A DNA stretch of 64,000 bases from Pseudonocardia hierapolitana (lineage in GTDB: Bacteria > Actinomycetota > Actinomycetes > Mycobacteriales > Pseudonocardiaceae), in assembly GCF_007994075.1 (NCBI RefSeq), contig NZ_VIWU01000001.1, positions 1 to 64,000 of the forward strand, in the 5' to 3' direction. Position numbers and translations under genes: made by a program. Within the stretch, counting starts at the first letter, position 1. Each line of letters starts with the position of its first letter. The notes under the pieces were generated by a model. That model searched no databases. It was not told the DNA's origin and was given only the letters and a program-made list of their open reading frames with translations. Shown here one piece after another: positions 10,716-18,896 of this stretch.

Positions 10716-11507
10716 CTAGCTGGCTCGCGTGCCCGGCACGCGGCTCGCGGCGCGGCCGTCGCCGCCCTCGCCGTCGGTGGTGATCGGCGGCGTGGTGGTG
10801 GTCGTGGCGGTGTCCGTTGCCTCCGACGCCGCTGCCGCCTTCTCCTTGACCGACGCCGCGTACAGGTCGACGTAGGTCTGACCGGACAGCTCCATGAGCG
10901 CGTACATGATCTCGTCGGTCATCGAACGCTCGATGAACCGGTCGCCCGCCATCCCGGCGTACCGGGAGAAGTCCAGCGGCGGGCCGATCTTGATGCGCAC
11001 CTTGCGCGGCCGCCAGATCCGCGACCCGATCGGGTTGACCTTGTCGGTGCCGATCATCGCCACCGGGACCACCGTGACGTCCGCCTCGAGCGCCATCCGC
11101 GCAACACCCGTCTTGCCCTTGTAGAGCCGCCCGTCGGGCGATCGGGTGCCCTCGGGGTAGATGCCGAGCAGGTTGCCCTCGCGCAGCAGGCGGACGGCGG
11201 TGTCCATCGCCGCCTGCGCCGCCGATCCCCCCGACCGGTCGATCGGCACCTGGCCCACCCCGGTGAAGAAGATCTTCTTGAGCCACCCGACGAGGCCCGG
11301 CTGGATGAAGTACTCGCGCTTGGCGAGGAACGTGATGCGCCTGGGCACGAGCAACGGCAGGAAGAAGGAGTCGGCGACGGCGAGGTGATTGCTCGCCAGG
11401 ATCGCCCCGCCCCGCGCGGGGACGTGCTCGAGGCCCTCGATCGATGGCCGGAAGAACAGTCGCAGCAGCGGGCCGAGGAGCACGAACTTGGACCACCAGT
11501 ACAGCAC
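10716..11507 (-). CDS. 1-acylglycerol-3-phosphate O-acyltransferase family protein (Rv2182c-like)
   Basis: PlsC-family acyltransferase of 263 residues. The catalytic H-x4-D box appears as NHLAVAD, followed by ITFLAKREY and the phosphate-binding EGTRSPDGR motif. It is expected to acylate lysophosphatidate or a related lipid at the inner membrane face. GTG at 11507 (LYWWSKF start) aligns with the start of Rv2182c; the frame is open 68 codons further upstream but that stretch is Arg-rich and does not look like a protein of the family. The extreme C-terminus is Thr/Asp-rich and poorly conserved. It is divergent from the gene starting at 11682. Confidence 0.9.
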   Translation of the reverse strand: MLYWWSKFVLLGPLLRLFFRPSIEGLEHVPARGGAILASNHLAVADSFFLPLLVPRRITFLAKREYFIQPGLVGWLKKIFFTGVGQVPIDRSGGSAAQAAMDTAVRLLREGNLLGIYPEGTRSPDGRLYKGKTGVARMALEADVTVVPVAMIGTDKVNPIGSRIWRPRKVRIKIGPPLDFSRYAGMAGDRFIERSMTDEIMYALMELSGQTYVDLYAASVKEKAAAASEATDTATTTTTPPITTDGEGGDGRAASRVPGTRAS

Positions 11508-11681
11508 CTGGGCGTGCCCCCTCCAGCTCGACTGCGCCAGCCTACGGATCGCCGCGACGCGCCGACAACGGGCACAGGGGTATCGGCTCCGGAAGAGGGG
11601 CCGAACTCTTCCCCTACCCCGGTGCCGTCGTGTCAGGATGGGGTCCCCGCCGCGCCGGCCCGCGCCGAGGGAGGAGGCCGC

Positions 11682-12152
11682 GTGAACCGCGATCCCGACG
11701 AGCGCCCGCAACCCGACGGCGCGGCGCCCGACGAGTTCGAGTCGATCGTGGCCCTCTGGCGCAACGAGGGCGACGTGCCCGAGTGGCCCGACGACGAGAC
11801 CCCTGACCCCGTCGCCACGCCCACCGACCTGGAGGATCCCGCTCCGCGACCCGCGCCCGCCCCGCTACCGCCGCGGTCCTACTCGCCCCCGACGCTGCCC
11901 GAGGACGAGCACTTCATCCCGCCGGAGCCGCCGCCGCTGCCACGCCTCGGCCCTCCCGCCCTGGTCGGGCTGGCCCTGATCGCGCTCGGGCTCGTGCTGG
12001 TCGTCTCCCCCGGGTGGTTGGGTGTCTCCGACCCGTACGGCCTCCCGCTGGGCCTGGTCGGGCTCGCGGCCGGCCTGGGCTGGCTGGTGCTGCGCCTGTG
12101 GCCCGACCCACCGGACCGGCGCGACGAGGACGACGACGGCGCGGTGATCTGA
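11682..12152 (+). CDS. Two-helix membrane protein with acidic proline-rich N-terminus
   Basis: Unrecognised 156-residue protein. The first 95 residues are acidic and proline-rich; two hydrophobic segments follow (about 97-116 and 122-140), and the tail is Asp-rich. The GTG start at 11682 is decided by an excellent ribosome-binding site: a run of AGGGAGGAGG ends five bases before it. The frame is open upstream to 11385, but that part overlaps the divergent acyltransferase. It converges with the ROK kinase gene, the two stops being 11 bp apart. Confidence 0.7.
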   Translation: MNRDPDERPQPDGAAPDEFESIVALWRNEGDVPEWPDDETPDPVATPTDLEDPAPRPAPAPLPPRSYSPPTLPEDEHFIPPEPPPLPRLGPPALVGLALIALGLVLVVSPGWLGVSDPYGLPLGLVGLAAGLGWLVLRLWPDPPDRRDEDDDGAVI

Positions 12153-12163
12153 CCCGACGGCGG

Positions 12164-13120
12164 TCAGTGCCGGTGGGCGAGCTCGCGGGCCAGTTGAGCC
12201 GCGCCGACCACCGCAGCGGCCTCACCCAGCTGCGCAGTGCGGATTCGGGCCAGCGGGCGGCGACCCGCCCCGGTCACCGTGGCGGCGTAGTGCTCGCGCG
12301 CCTCGTCGAGGAAGAGCGGCGCCGACACCGAGACTCCCCCGCCGATCACCACCAGCTCGGGGTCGAACACGTCGGCCACGAGCGCGAGTCCCTCGCCGAG
12401 CCACCTGGCGAGCTCGTCCATCGCGGCGATCGCCACCTGGTCGCCGTCGCGTGCGGCGGCGGCGACCCGCTGACCGGTGACGCGGCCCGGGTCGCCCGCC
12501 ACGAGCCTGCGCAGCAGCGGCGAGCCTCCCGGGTCACGGGCGAGCAGCTCGACGGCCGTGGTGGCCAGGGCCGTGCCGCTGCAGTAACGCTCCCAGCAGC
12601 CGTTCTTCCCGCACGGGCACGGCCGTCCGTCCGGCACGACCCGCAGGTGCCCCAGTTCCGGCGCCACCCCGAACGCGCCCCGGTACAACTCGCCGTCGAT
12701 CAGGAGGGCCGAGCCGATGCCGGTGCCGAGCGCGATGAACACGACCGTGCCCGCCCCGGATGCGGCGCCGAAATGCCGCTCGGCGAGCGCGGCTGCGTTC
12801 GCGTCGTGCTCGACGACGACCGGCAGGCCGATCCGCTCGGCGATCCGGTCGGCGACCGGCGCGTCGCGCCACGACAGGTGCGGTGCGAACCGGACGCCCC
12901 GCCGGTCCGGCGTGACGAAGCCGGCGAGCGCGAGCCCGACGGCCCCGATCCGGTGCCGCTGCGCGAGCTCGCCGATCACGCCGGCCAGTGCCGCTTCCAG
13001 GGCGGTCTCGCTGCGTGGGGTCGGGGTGCGCGCCGTGTCGTGGACGTTCCCCTCTGCGTCGACGACACCGGCCCGCACACTCGTCCCGCCGACGTCGACG
13101 CCGATGGTCAGCACGGTCAT
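12164..13120 (-). CDS. ROK-family sugar kinase, glucokinase-like
   Basis: ROK kinase of 318 residues likely to phosphorylate glucose or a related sugar with ATP or polyphosphate. Visible signatures are the N-terminal phosphate loop (GVDVGGTSVRAG), the catalytic HDANAAAL segment, the GTGIGSALL loop and the zinc-binding CPCGKNGCWE motif near residue 173. The ATG at 13120 overlaps the stop of the preceding small gene by 4 bp (ATGA), so translation is coupled. It forms an operon with the Rv2183c-like gene and the ArsA-type ATPase. Its specificity cannot be fixed from sequence alone. Confidence 0.88.
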   Translation of the reverse strand: MTVLTIGVDVGGTSVRAGVVDAEGNVHDTARTPTPRSETALEAALAGVIGELAQRHRIGAVGLALAGFVTPDRRGVRFAPHLSWRDAPVADRIAERIGLPVVVEHDANAAALAERHFGAASGAGTVVFIALGTGIGSALLIDGELYRGAFGVAPELGHLRVVPDGRPCPCGKNGCWERYCSGTALATTAVELLARDPGGSPLLRRLVAGDPGRVTGQRVAAAARDGDQVAIAAMDELARWLGEGLALVADVFDPELVVIGGGVSVSAPLFLDEAREHYAATVTGAGRRPLARIRTAQLGEAAAVVGAAQLARELAHRH

Positions 13121-13467
13121 GAGGATCGCCGTTCGACCCTGATCCGTTGCACTCGACGCGCGGGAGGCCGCTCCGTGACGTCCGCGGCAGCGGGAGCCGG
13201 ACCACCCGCCTCCAGCGCGGCGCGCAGCACGGCCACGAGCCCGGTCGCGTGCTCGGCCAGCCGCACCGCGAGCTCGGGGCGTTCCCCGCGCAGCGCGGCG
13301 ATGACGGCGCAGATCGGGCACGACGCACACGTCTCGGGCGGGTCGCTCTCGGGTTCGGCCCGCAGCCGGTCGAGCACCGGGTCGAGCCGCTCGAGCGCGG
13401 CCAGCGCGAGCACCCGCAGGTCCTCCCCGATCCCCTCGTGGCCGCCGCAGCCGTCGGCGGCGGTCAC
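13117..13467 (-). CDS. Rv2183c-like small conserved protein with CxxC motif
   Basis: A 116-residue protein, similar in size and position to Rv2183c. A central CASCPICAV segment supplies a CxxCxxC arrangement that could bind a metal, and the remainder is mainly helical. GTG at 13467 overlaps the stop of the upstream ATPase gene by 4 bp (GTGA), and its own stop overlaps the ROK start by 4 bp. This strict coupling on both sides implies coordinated synthesis of the three proteins. Function is not known; the frame extends 13 codons further upstream but only into the ATPase gene. Confidence 0.75.
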   Translation of the reverse strand: MTAADGCGGHEGIGEDLRVLALAALERLDPVLDRLRAEPESDPPETCASCPICAVIAALRGERPELAVRLAEHATGLVAVLRAALEAGGPAPAAADVTERPPARRVQRIRVERRSS

Positions 13468-14687
13468 CGGAGCCAGACCGCGGGGTCGGGGACGAACGCG
13501 ACGCACAGGTCGTCGCCCGCGACGTGGGCCCCGGTGACCGTGCAGCGGCGCAGCACGGACGGCAGGGCGATCATCCGCCGCGTACCCCCGGTGGTGACGG
13601 CGAGATCGTCGTCGAGCCGGACGAGGTCCACCGGTCCGCTTTCCACCCCGGGCAGCCGCAGGACCAGCTCGAACGCGGAGTCCACGGACGTGCCGCTGCC
13701 TGCGGTGCGGTTCACCTTCAGCAGCGGGGAGGCCGGGGTGTCCGGCGCGGCAGCGGGGTCGTCGGTGCCGTAGAGGCCGACGGCGAGCTCCCGCAGCGCC
13801 GGCAGCCCTGTCGGTTCAGCGGCGGTGTGCTCCGCCACGCGCAGCGGCAACGGCAGCGCTTGCAGCTCGCCGAGCACGGCGCTCTGCTCGGCGTAGCGCT
13901 CGCGCAGCCAGCGCCCGGCCGGCCCGCGGAGGGACGAGGGCGCCTCGGGCACGATCCGGTTGGCGACCAGCCCGTCGACGCGCAGGCCGTGCAGTGCCAG
14001 CGCGGTGAGGGTGCGGCGGGTCTCCGCGGCCACCACCCGCTCCGGGGTGAGCACGAGCCGGATCGAGGTGGTGGCCTCGTCGGCGAGCAGCCGGCGCAGC
14101 CCCTGGAGCTGCTCGGCCAGCGTGTCCAGCGCACCGATCGCGCGGTCCCATGCCGGCTGGGCGTCGCGGCCTGCGGCGAAGCCGCTGATCAGGCCCCGAA
14201 CGGCCCTGCGGTGGGCCGGGAACAGCCGCTCCAGGTAGGTCGAGAGCGCCTCGGGCAGGCCGAGCAGCCGCAGCGTCTCCGCGGTGGGCCCGCAGTCGAC
14301 GACCACGACCTCCCACAGCCCGCTCTCGGCGAGTCGGCGCACCTCACCCAGCGCGAGCAGGTCCTCGACGCCGGGCAGCACGGTGAGCTCGTCGGCCATC
14401 AGCTCGTCGACGCCCGCGCCTGCGAGCAGCGTGCCGAGGTGGGCCTGGAGCCGGGCCCACGCGCCGTCCAGCAGCGTCCGCGTGTCGACGTGTGCGGCGA
14501 AGAGGCCGGGGTCGAGCTCGGTGGGCTCTGCGCCCAGCTCGGCCTCGAACGCGTCGCCGAGCGAGTGCGCGGGGTCGGTCGAGACCGCCAGCACCTTGCG
14601 GCCGGAGCGCGCGAGGAGAGCGGCGGTGGCCGCGGCGAGGGTGGTCTTGCCGACGCCTCCCTTGCCGGTGAACAGGACGACGCGCAC
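13464..14687 (-). CDS. ArsA/GET3-type P-loop ATPase (Rv2184c-like)
   Basis: A 407-residue ATPase of the ArsA/GET3 family. It opens with the deviant Walker A motif GKGGVGKTT at residues 8-16, followed by the STDPAHSLGDAF switch region. A VVVDCGPTAETLRLL segment is consistent with the second switch. Family members deliver arsenite or tail-anchored membrane proteins; no arsenite transporter lies nearby, so a metallochaperone or protein-targeting role is open. It is the first gene of a tightly overlapping three-gene operon and lies 49 bp downstream of an SRPBCC gene on the same strand, as in mycobacteria. Confidence 0.85.
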   Translation of the reverse strand: MRVVLFTGKGGVGKTTLAAATAALLARSGRKVLAVSTDPAHSLGDAFEAELGAEPTELDPGLFAAHVDTRTLLDGAWARLQAHLGTLLAGAGVDELMADELTVLPGVEDLLALGEVRRLAESGLWEVVVVDCGPTAETLRLLGLPEALSTYLERLFPAHRRAVRGLISGFAAGRDAQPAWDRAIGALDTLAEQLQGLRRLLADEATTSIRLVLTPERVVAAETRRTLTALALHGLRVDGLVANRIVPEAPSSLRGPAGRWLRERYAEQSAVLGELQALPLPLRVAEHTAAEPTGLPALRELAVGLYGTDDPAAAPDTPASPLLKVNRTAGSGTSVDSAFELVLRLPGVESGPVDLVRLDDDLAVTTGGTRRMIALPSVLRRCTVTGAHVAGDDLCVAFVPDPAVWLR

Positions 14688-14736
14688 GACGCGGAAGCGT
14701 AATCGCGGGAACAGGTCGGACCTGTCGGCGGGGCCG

Positions 14737-15177
14737 TCAGGAAGTGCTCTCGACCCGTCGCTTCAGCCCCTTGAGCGCGGTGTCGATGATCACCTTCTCC
14801 GCCTTGCGGCGCAGCATGCCGATCATCGGGATGTTCAGGTCCACGGCGAGCGAGTAGGTCACCGTGGTCTCCCCGGCCGTGCCGGCGAGCGTGTAGGAGC
14901 CGTTCTGCGCCTTCTGGATCTGCCCCTTCACCAGCGTCCAGCTCACCGAGCGGCCGTCCGGCGCCCAGGTGTAGTCGAGGGTGTAGGAGTCCTTGATCGG
15001 CCCCGCGTCCATCGTGAACCGGACCCGCTCGGCGCGCCCGTCGCTACCGCTGCTCAGCACCTCGACGCTCTTCACCTGCGAGGCCCAATCGGGGTAGGCG
15101 GGGAAGTCGGCGATCACGGCCATCACGCGCTCGGGCGGCGCGGCGATGGTGATCGAGGAGGTCGTAGCGTCGGCCAT
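14737..15177 (-). CDS. SRPBCC (polyketide cyclase/START-like) lipid-binding protein, Rv2185c-like
   Basis: A 146-residue single-domain START-like protein. It begins with the strand pattern typical of the family (TTSSITIAAPPERVMAVIAD) and ends in a long helix. The fold forms a hydrophobic cavity for a lipid or aromatic ligand. Size and neighbours correspond to Rv2185c, which belongs to a set of conserved lipid-related genes near fadD15. A bound ligand cannot be named. The ATG at 15177 is the first residue of the domain, and 27 bp separate it from the upstream phosphoesterase stop. Confidence 0.82.
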   Translation of the reverse strand: MADATTSSITIAAPPERVMAVIADFPAYPDWASQVKSVEVLSSGSDGRAERVRFTMDAGPIKDSYTLDYTWAPDGRSVSWTLVKGQIQKAQNGSYTLAGTAGETTVTYSLAVDLNIPMIGMLRRKAEKVIIDTALKGLKRRVESTS

Positions 15178-15204
15178 GGCGGGAACGTTACCGGGGCACT
15201 GTGC

Positions 15205-15993
15205 TCACCAGCGGAGGACGTAGGGAGTGCCGGTGGAGCGGAAGTGCCCGACGTTGACGCATTCGGTGCGCCCCACGCGCACCCGCTGCGCGAGCGGCTG
15301 GTGGACGTGACCGAAGAGCGCGGCACGCGGCCGGTCGCGGTGCACGACGTCCAGCAGCGCCACCGAGGACGCCTCGGCCCGCCGCGTGACGACGTCGAAC
15401 GCGAGCTCGGGGACGGCCGGCGGCACGTGGCTGCACAGCACGTCCACCCGGTCGAGTGCCTTCACGGCCGCGGTGAACTCCGTCGCCCGCAGCAGGTGCG
15501 GTGTCCACGGGCCGCCCGTGCCCGGCTCCACGCCCGGCGGCAGCGGCGCGCCGCCGACGAACCCGAACCGCAGGTCGCCGATCTCCACGACCCGGCCGTC
15601 GGCGAGCGTGAGCCCGGGTCCGGCGTAGCGCGGCCACAGCCGGGGCATGTCGACGTTGCCGGGGATCGCATAGGTCGGCGCGGTGAGCGCACCGAAGAGC
15701 CGGTCGTACTGCTCCTGCACGGCGTCCTCCACCACGGCGGGCGCGTCGGGCACCCGCGCCCACGCGTCCCGGACGAAGCGGATCAGCGCGTCACGCCCGC
15801 CCGCGGTGCGCAGGCGGGCGAACTCGGCGCTCACCTCTGGGCCGAGCACGCGCCCGAGGATGCCGCCCGCCGGGTCGCGGTAGTCGACGTAGTCGACGAG
15901 ATCGCCGAGCACGACGAGCGCGTCGGCCCCGTCGCCCGCCCTGGCGAGAGTGTCGGAGGCGCCGTGCACGTCGGAGACCACGTGCACGCGCAT
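15205..15993 (-). CDS. Calcineurin-like metallophosphoesterase
   Basis: A 262-residue member of the calcineurin-like phosphoesterase superfamily. The metal-binding blocks are in order: SDVHG (residues 7-11), GDLVDY near residue 33, GNVD near the middle, and a C-terminal CSHVPP followed by FGHVHQP. These supply the Asp, His and Asn ligands for a di-metal centre. ATG at 15993 places the first strand (RVHVVSDVHGA) at the N-terminus; an upstream in-frame start would add only Arg/Gly residues. The gene is inserted relative to the mycobacterial order, between the Rv2185c- and Rv2186c-like genes. Substrate unknown. Confidence 0.82.
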   Translation of the reverse strand: MRVHVVSDVHGASDTLARAGDGADALVVLGDLVDYVDYRDPAGGILGRVLGPEVSAEFARLRTAGGRDALIRFVRDAWARVPDAPAVVEDAVQEQYDRLFGALTAPTYAIPGNVDMPRLWPRYAGPGLTLADGRVVEIGDLRFGFVGGAPLPPGVEPGTGGPWTPHLLRATEFTAAVKALDRVDVLCSHVPPAVPELAFDVVTRRAEASSVALLDVVHRDRPRAALFGHVHQPLAQRVRVGRTECVNVGHFRSTGTPYVLRW

Positions 15994-16012
15994 GCGCTCA
16001 ACATAGCGCCCC

Positions 16013-16408
16013 CTACCCGCGAGGCGGCTCCCCCGGCTCACGGCCCGCTTCGAGCCGTTCCTTGCACGCGAACGCGATGGTCTTGGCCGCGCGCTGCCGT
16101 CGATCGACCTCGGCGGCGGCGTGCCGCGGTGGCGCAGGCCGCGGCATCCCGTCCGGGCCCTGCGGGTCGGCGCGCAGGTAGTAGTGCAGCACGGTGCCGT
16201 CCAGCACGGGCTCGAGCCACACCTCCATGCTGCCGACGAGCGCGCCGCGGACGGTCCACCGGATGCCTTGGACGCCGCGGTCGGTCATGACCGAGAGCTC
16301 CAGGTCGGGCCACAGCCGCCGCCACCGGGACGGCACCGCGAACTCGGCCGCCACCACGGCGGGCGGCACGGCGAGGAACGTCTCGTCCACCACGTCCACC
16401 GACGGCAC
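16013..16408 (-). CDS. SRPBCC-family protein, Rv2186c-like
   Basis: A 131-residue START-like protein, nearly the length of Rv2186c and in the same position next to a divergent fadD15. The sequence shows the family beta-sheet pattern (strands around ELSVMTDRGVQGIRWTVRG and TVLHYYLRAD) and a C-terminal helix with RAAKTIAFACKERLE. The ligand is unknown; proximity to fadD15 suggests a hydrophobic acyl substrate, which is inference. The 91-bp gap to the fadD15 start must hold both divergent promoters. Confidence 0.78.
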   Translation of the reverse strand: MPSVDVVDETFLAVPPAVVAAEFAVPSRWRRLWPDLELSVMTDRGVQGIRWTVRGALVGSMEVWLEPVLDGTVLHYYLRADPQGPDGMPRPAPPRHAAAEVDRRQRAAKTIAFACKERLEAGREPGEPPRG

Positions 16409-16499
16409 CGCGCCAGCCTAGTGCCAGGTCGTGCCGAGATCGCCTACCGCGAGGTAGGTTTCGGGAAACGGGAGCCAGTGCCGGCCAGGAGGTCACACC

Positions 16500-18323
16500 G
16501 TGCGCGAGTACAGCGTTCCAGCCACGTTCCGCGTGGGTGACGAGGAGAACCTCCTCGACGCGGTGTACGCGAATGCCGATGAGCACGCGTCGGTGGTGGT
16601 GTACCGGCGCCAGGACACTCCCGGCGAATGGTCGGACGTCACCTGCGCGCAGTTCGCCGACGAGGTCGTGGCGGTGGCTCGCGGGCTCGTCGCCGCCGGG
16701 GTCCGGCCCGGCGACCGCGTGGCGCTGCTGTCGCGCACCCGCTACGAGTGGAGCCTGATCGACTACGCGATCCTCGCGGCGGGCGCGGCCACCGTGCCGA
16801 TCTACGAGACGTCGTCGGCCGACCAGATCGGCTGGATCCTGTCCGACTCCGAGGCGGTCGCCGCGATCGTCGAGTCGGGCAGGCACGCCGGCCTGGTCGA
16901 GAGCGTGCGAGCCGCATGCCCCGGCGTGCGGCACGTCTGGCAGATCGATCCGTCGGAGGACGGGCCGGGTGCCGTCGACGCACTCGTTGCCCTTGGCGCG
17001 GACACCCCGGCCGACGAGGTGCGAGCGCGCAGCGCCGCCGTGCGCGCCGACGACCTCGCCACGCTGATCTACACGTCCGGCACCACCGGCCGCCCCAAGG
17101 GCTGCGAGCTCACCCACGGCAACCTCGTCAGCGAGGTCAAGAGCACCGTCAGCATGCTCCCCGAGCTGCTGACCGACCGCGGGTCGGTGCTGCTGTTCCT
17201 GCCGCTCGCGCACGTGTTCGGCAAGGTCATCCAATGCGGCGCCCTGTACACCCGCACCGTCGTGGGGCACACGCCCGACGTGAAGCGGCTGCTCCCGGAC
17301 CTCGCCTCGTTCCGGCCGACGTTCATCCTCTCCGCCCCGCGCGTGTTCGAGAAGGTCTTCAACAGCGCCCGCCAGCGGGCTCACGACAGCGGCAAGGGCC
17401 GGGTCTTCGACATGGCCACCGACACCGCCATCGCGTGGAGCCAGGCCCGGGACACCGGCGGCCCCGGCCTCGCGCTGCGGCTGCGGCACGCGCTGTTCGA
17501 CCGGCTGGTGTACGGCAAGCTGCGGACCGTCGTCGGCGGGAGCGTGGTGGCGGCGGTGTCGGGGGCGGCGCCGCTGGGTGAGCGGCTCGGCCACTTCTTC
17601 CGGGGCATCGGGCTCCCGGTCCTCGAGGGTTACGGCCTCACCGAGACCACGGCAGGCGTCACGCTCAACGCGCTCGGCGCCCAGCGCATCGGCACCGTCG
17701 GGCGGCCGGTGCCCGGCCACTCGGTCCGGATAGCCGACGACGGCGAGGTGCTCGTCAAGGGCCCGATCGTCTTCCGCCGGTACTGGAAGAACGACACCGC
17801 CACCGCCGATGCGCTCGATGACGGCTGGTTCCACACCGGCGACATCGGCGAGCTCGACGACGCGGGCTTCCTGCGGATCACCGGCCGGAAGAAGGAGCTC
17901 ATCGTGACGGCCGGGGGCAAGAACGTCGCCCCCGCCGTGCTGGAGGACCGGCTGCGCGCCCACCCGCTGATCAGCCAGTGCATGGTCGTCGGCGACGGGC
18001 AGCCGTTCATCGGCGCGCTCGTCACGATCGACGCCGAGGCCCTCCCCGGCTGGCTCGAGCGTTCCGGCAAGCCGGTCGGCGCGCGCATCGCCGACCTCGT
18101 CGACGACCCCGACCTGCGCGCCGAGATCGCCCACGCGGTCGAGGACGCCAACCAGGCGGTGTCGCGCGCGGAGCAGATCCGCGAGTTCCGCATCCTCCCG
18201 GTGGACTTCACCGAGGCCGGCGGCGAGATGACGCCCACGATGAAGGTCAAGCGCGCGGTCGTCGCCAAGACGTTCGCCGCCGACATCGCGAGCATCTACA
18301 GCGGGGCGAAGGCCCCGGCCTGA
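16500..18323 (+). CDS. fadD15: Long-chain fatty acid-CoA ligase (FadD15-like)
   Basis: AMP-forming acyl-CoA synthetase of 607 residues. The P-loop YTSGTTGRPKG is at about residues 190-200. The core motif EGYGLTETT lies near residue 377, and GWFHTGDIG with the hinge ITGRKKELIVTAGGKN near residues 440-470. It activates long-chain fatty acids to acyl-CoA through an acyl-adenylate. GTG at 16500 is used; the N-terminus (REYSVPATFRVGDEENL) matches the family. It is monocistronic: divergent from the SRPBCC gene and closed by a strong hairpin. In mycobacteria the next gene is pimB'; here the selenocysteine island intervenes. Confidence 0.92.
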   Translation: MREYSVPATFRVGDEENLLDAVYANADEHASVVVYRRQDTPGEWSDVTCAQFADEVVAVARGLVAAGVRPGDRVALLSRTRYEWSLIDYAILAAGAATVPIYETSSADQIGWILSDSEAVAAIVESGRHAGLVESVRAACPGVRHVWQIDPSEDGPGAVDALVALGADTPADEVRARSAAVRADDLATLIYTSGTTGRPKGCELTHGNLVSEVKSTVSMLPELLTDRGSVLLFLPLAHVFGKVIQCGALYTRTVVGHTPDVKRLLPDLASFRPTFILSAPRVFEKVFNSARQRAHDSGKGRVFDMATDTAIAWSQARDTGGPGLALRLRHALFDRLVYGKLRTVVGGSVVAAVSGAAPLGERLGHFFRGIGLPVLEGYGLTETTAGVTLNALGAQRIGTVGRPVPGHSVRIADDGEVLVKGPIVFRRYWKNDTATADALDDGWFHTGDIGELDDAGFLRITGRKKELIVTAGGKNVAPAVLEDRLRAHPLISQCMVVGDGQPFIGALVTIDAEALPGWLERSGKPVGARIADLVDDPDLRAEIAHAVEDANQAVSRAEQIREFRILPVDFTEAGGEMTPTMKVKRAVVAKTFAADIASIYSGAKAPA

Positions 18324-18327
18324 GCAC

Positions 18328-18365
18328 GAGAACGGCGGGTCACCGATCGGTGGCCCGCCGTTCTC
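18328..18365. terminator. Bidirectional intrinsic-type hairpin after fadD15
   Basis: A 17-bp stem with one G-U-type pair and a four-base loop (GATC) occupies 18328-18365, starting four bases after the fadD15 stop. The arms begin GAGAACGGCGGG and end CCCGCCGTTCTC. There is no T-run, as is usual in high-GC actinobacteria. It lies between convergent stops and could serve both genes. Confidence 0.85.
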
Positions 18366-18376
18366 GGTGCAGTTGC

Positions 18377-18532
18377 CTAGTAGTAGTGCCTCCGGGGGCC
18401 GATGGCCCGGCCGGTGCTGCCCAGCAGCATCAGGACCACGCCGACGACCAGCAGGATTCCGCCGAGGTAGGTCAGCAGCTGGATGCCGAGCAGCCATCCC
18501 AGGACCAAAAGGATCACGCCGAGAACGATCAC
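18377..18532 (-). CDS. DUF6131-like small hydrophobic protein
   Basis: A 51-residue protein made almost entirely of two transmembrane helices (LGVILLVLGWLLG, then LGGILLVVGVVLMLLG) and a short basic tail ending GPRRHYY. This layout and tail match small actinobacterial proteins labelled DUF6131, of unknown function. A GGAGGA ribosome-binding site lies five bases before the GTG at 18532 and decides the start. Its stop is 11 bp from the shared hairpin that ends fadD15. Confidence 0.72.
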   Translation of the reverse strand: MIVLGVILLVLGWLLGIQLLTYLGGILLVVGVVLMLLGSTGRAIGPRRHYY

Positions 18533-18668
18533 GATTCCTCCTCGTCCCGATCGCTCGACCCGATGACGGGCCGACGCATGTGCCACGATCGGACCTGACA
18601 GGTGCGTACCCGGCATTTGCATGCGCAATCGCCGTGTTGGGCACGGCGGCCGCGGGTAGGCCGGGCGA

Positions 18669-18881
18669 ATGGACCAATCCCGTGCAACCACCGTCGGTGC
18701 GACCGAGCCACCGGTGCCGGGCCCCGGCCCGGTTCCGAAGCCGCCGCCGGTCCCGCCGACGCCCCCACCGGGGCCGGAACCGGCCCCGCCGATGCCCGAG
18801 CCGGAGCCGATGCCGGGGCCCGCACCGGACCCCGCACCGCCCGTTCCCGCCCCACCGCCGGAGCCGGATCCGCGGGCCTGA
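18669..18881 (+). CDS. Proline-rich low-complexity ORF
   Basis: A 70-residue ORF dominated by Pro, Glu, Ala and Gly, with repeated P-E-P and P-G-P tripeptides after a short N-terminus (MDQSRATTVGATEPP). There is no signal peptide or membrane segment, and the ribosome-binding site is weak. It faces the end of selB on the opposite strand. The repeat-like nucleotide composition leaves other frames open too, so it may be noncoding. No function can be suggested. Confidence 0.3.
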   Translation: MDQSRATTVGATEPPVPGPGPVPKPPPVPPTPPPGPEPAPPMPEPEPMPGPAPDPAPPVPAPPPEPDPRA

Positions 18882-18896
18882 GCGGCCGGGCGACGG

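Noticed and set aside
12014..13537. Long plus-strand frame of about 500 codons over the ROK operon
   Set aside because: It is a shadow of three well-supported overlapping minus-strand genes and is Arg/Pro/His-rich without domains.
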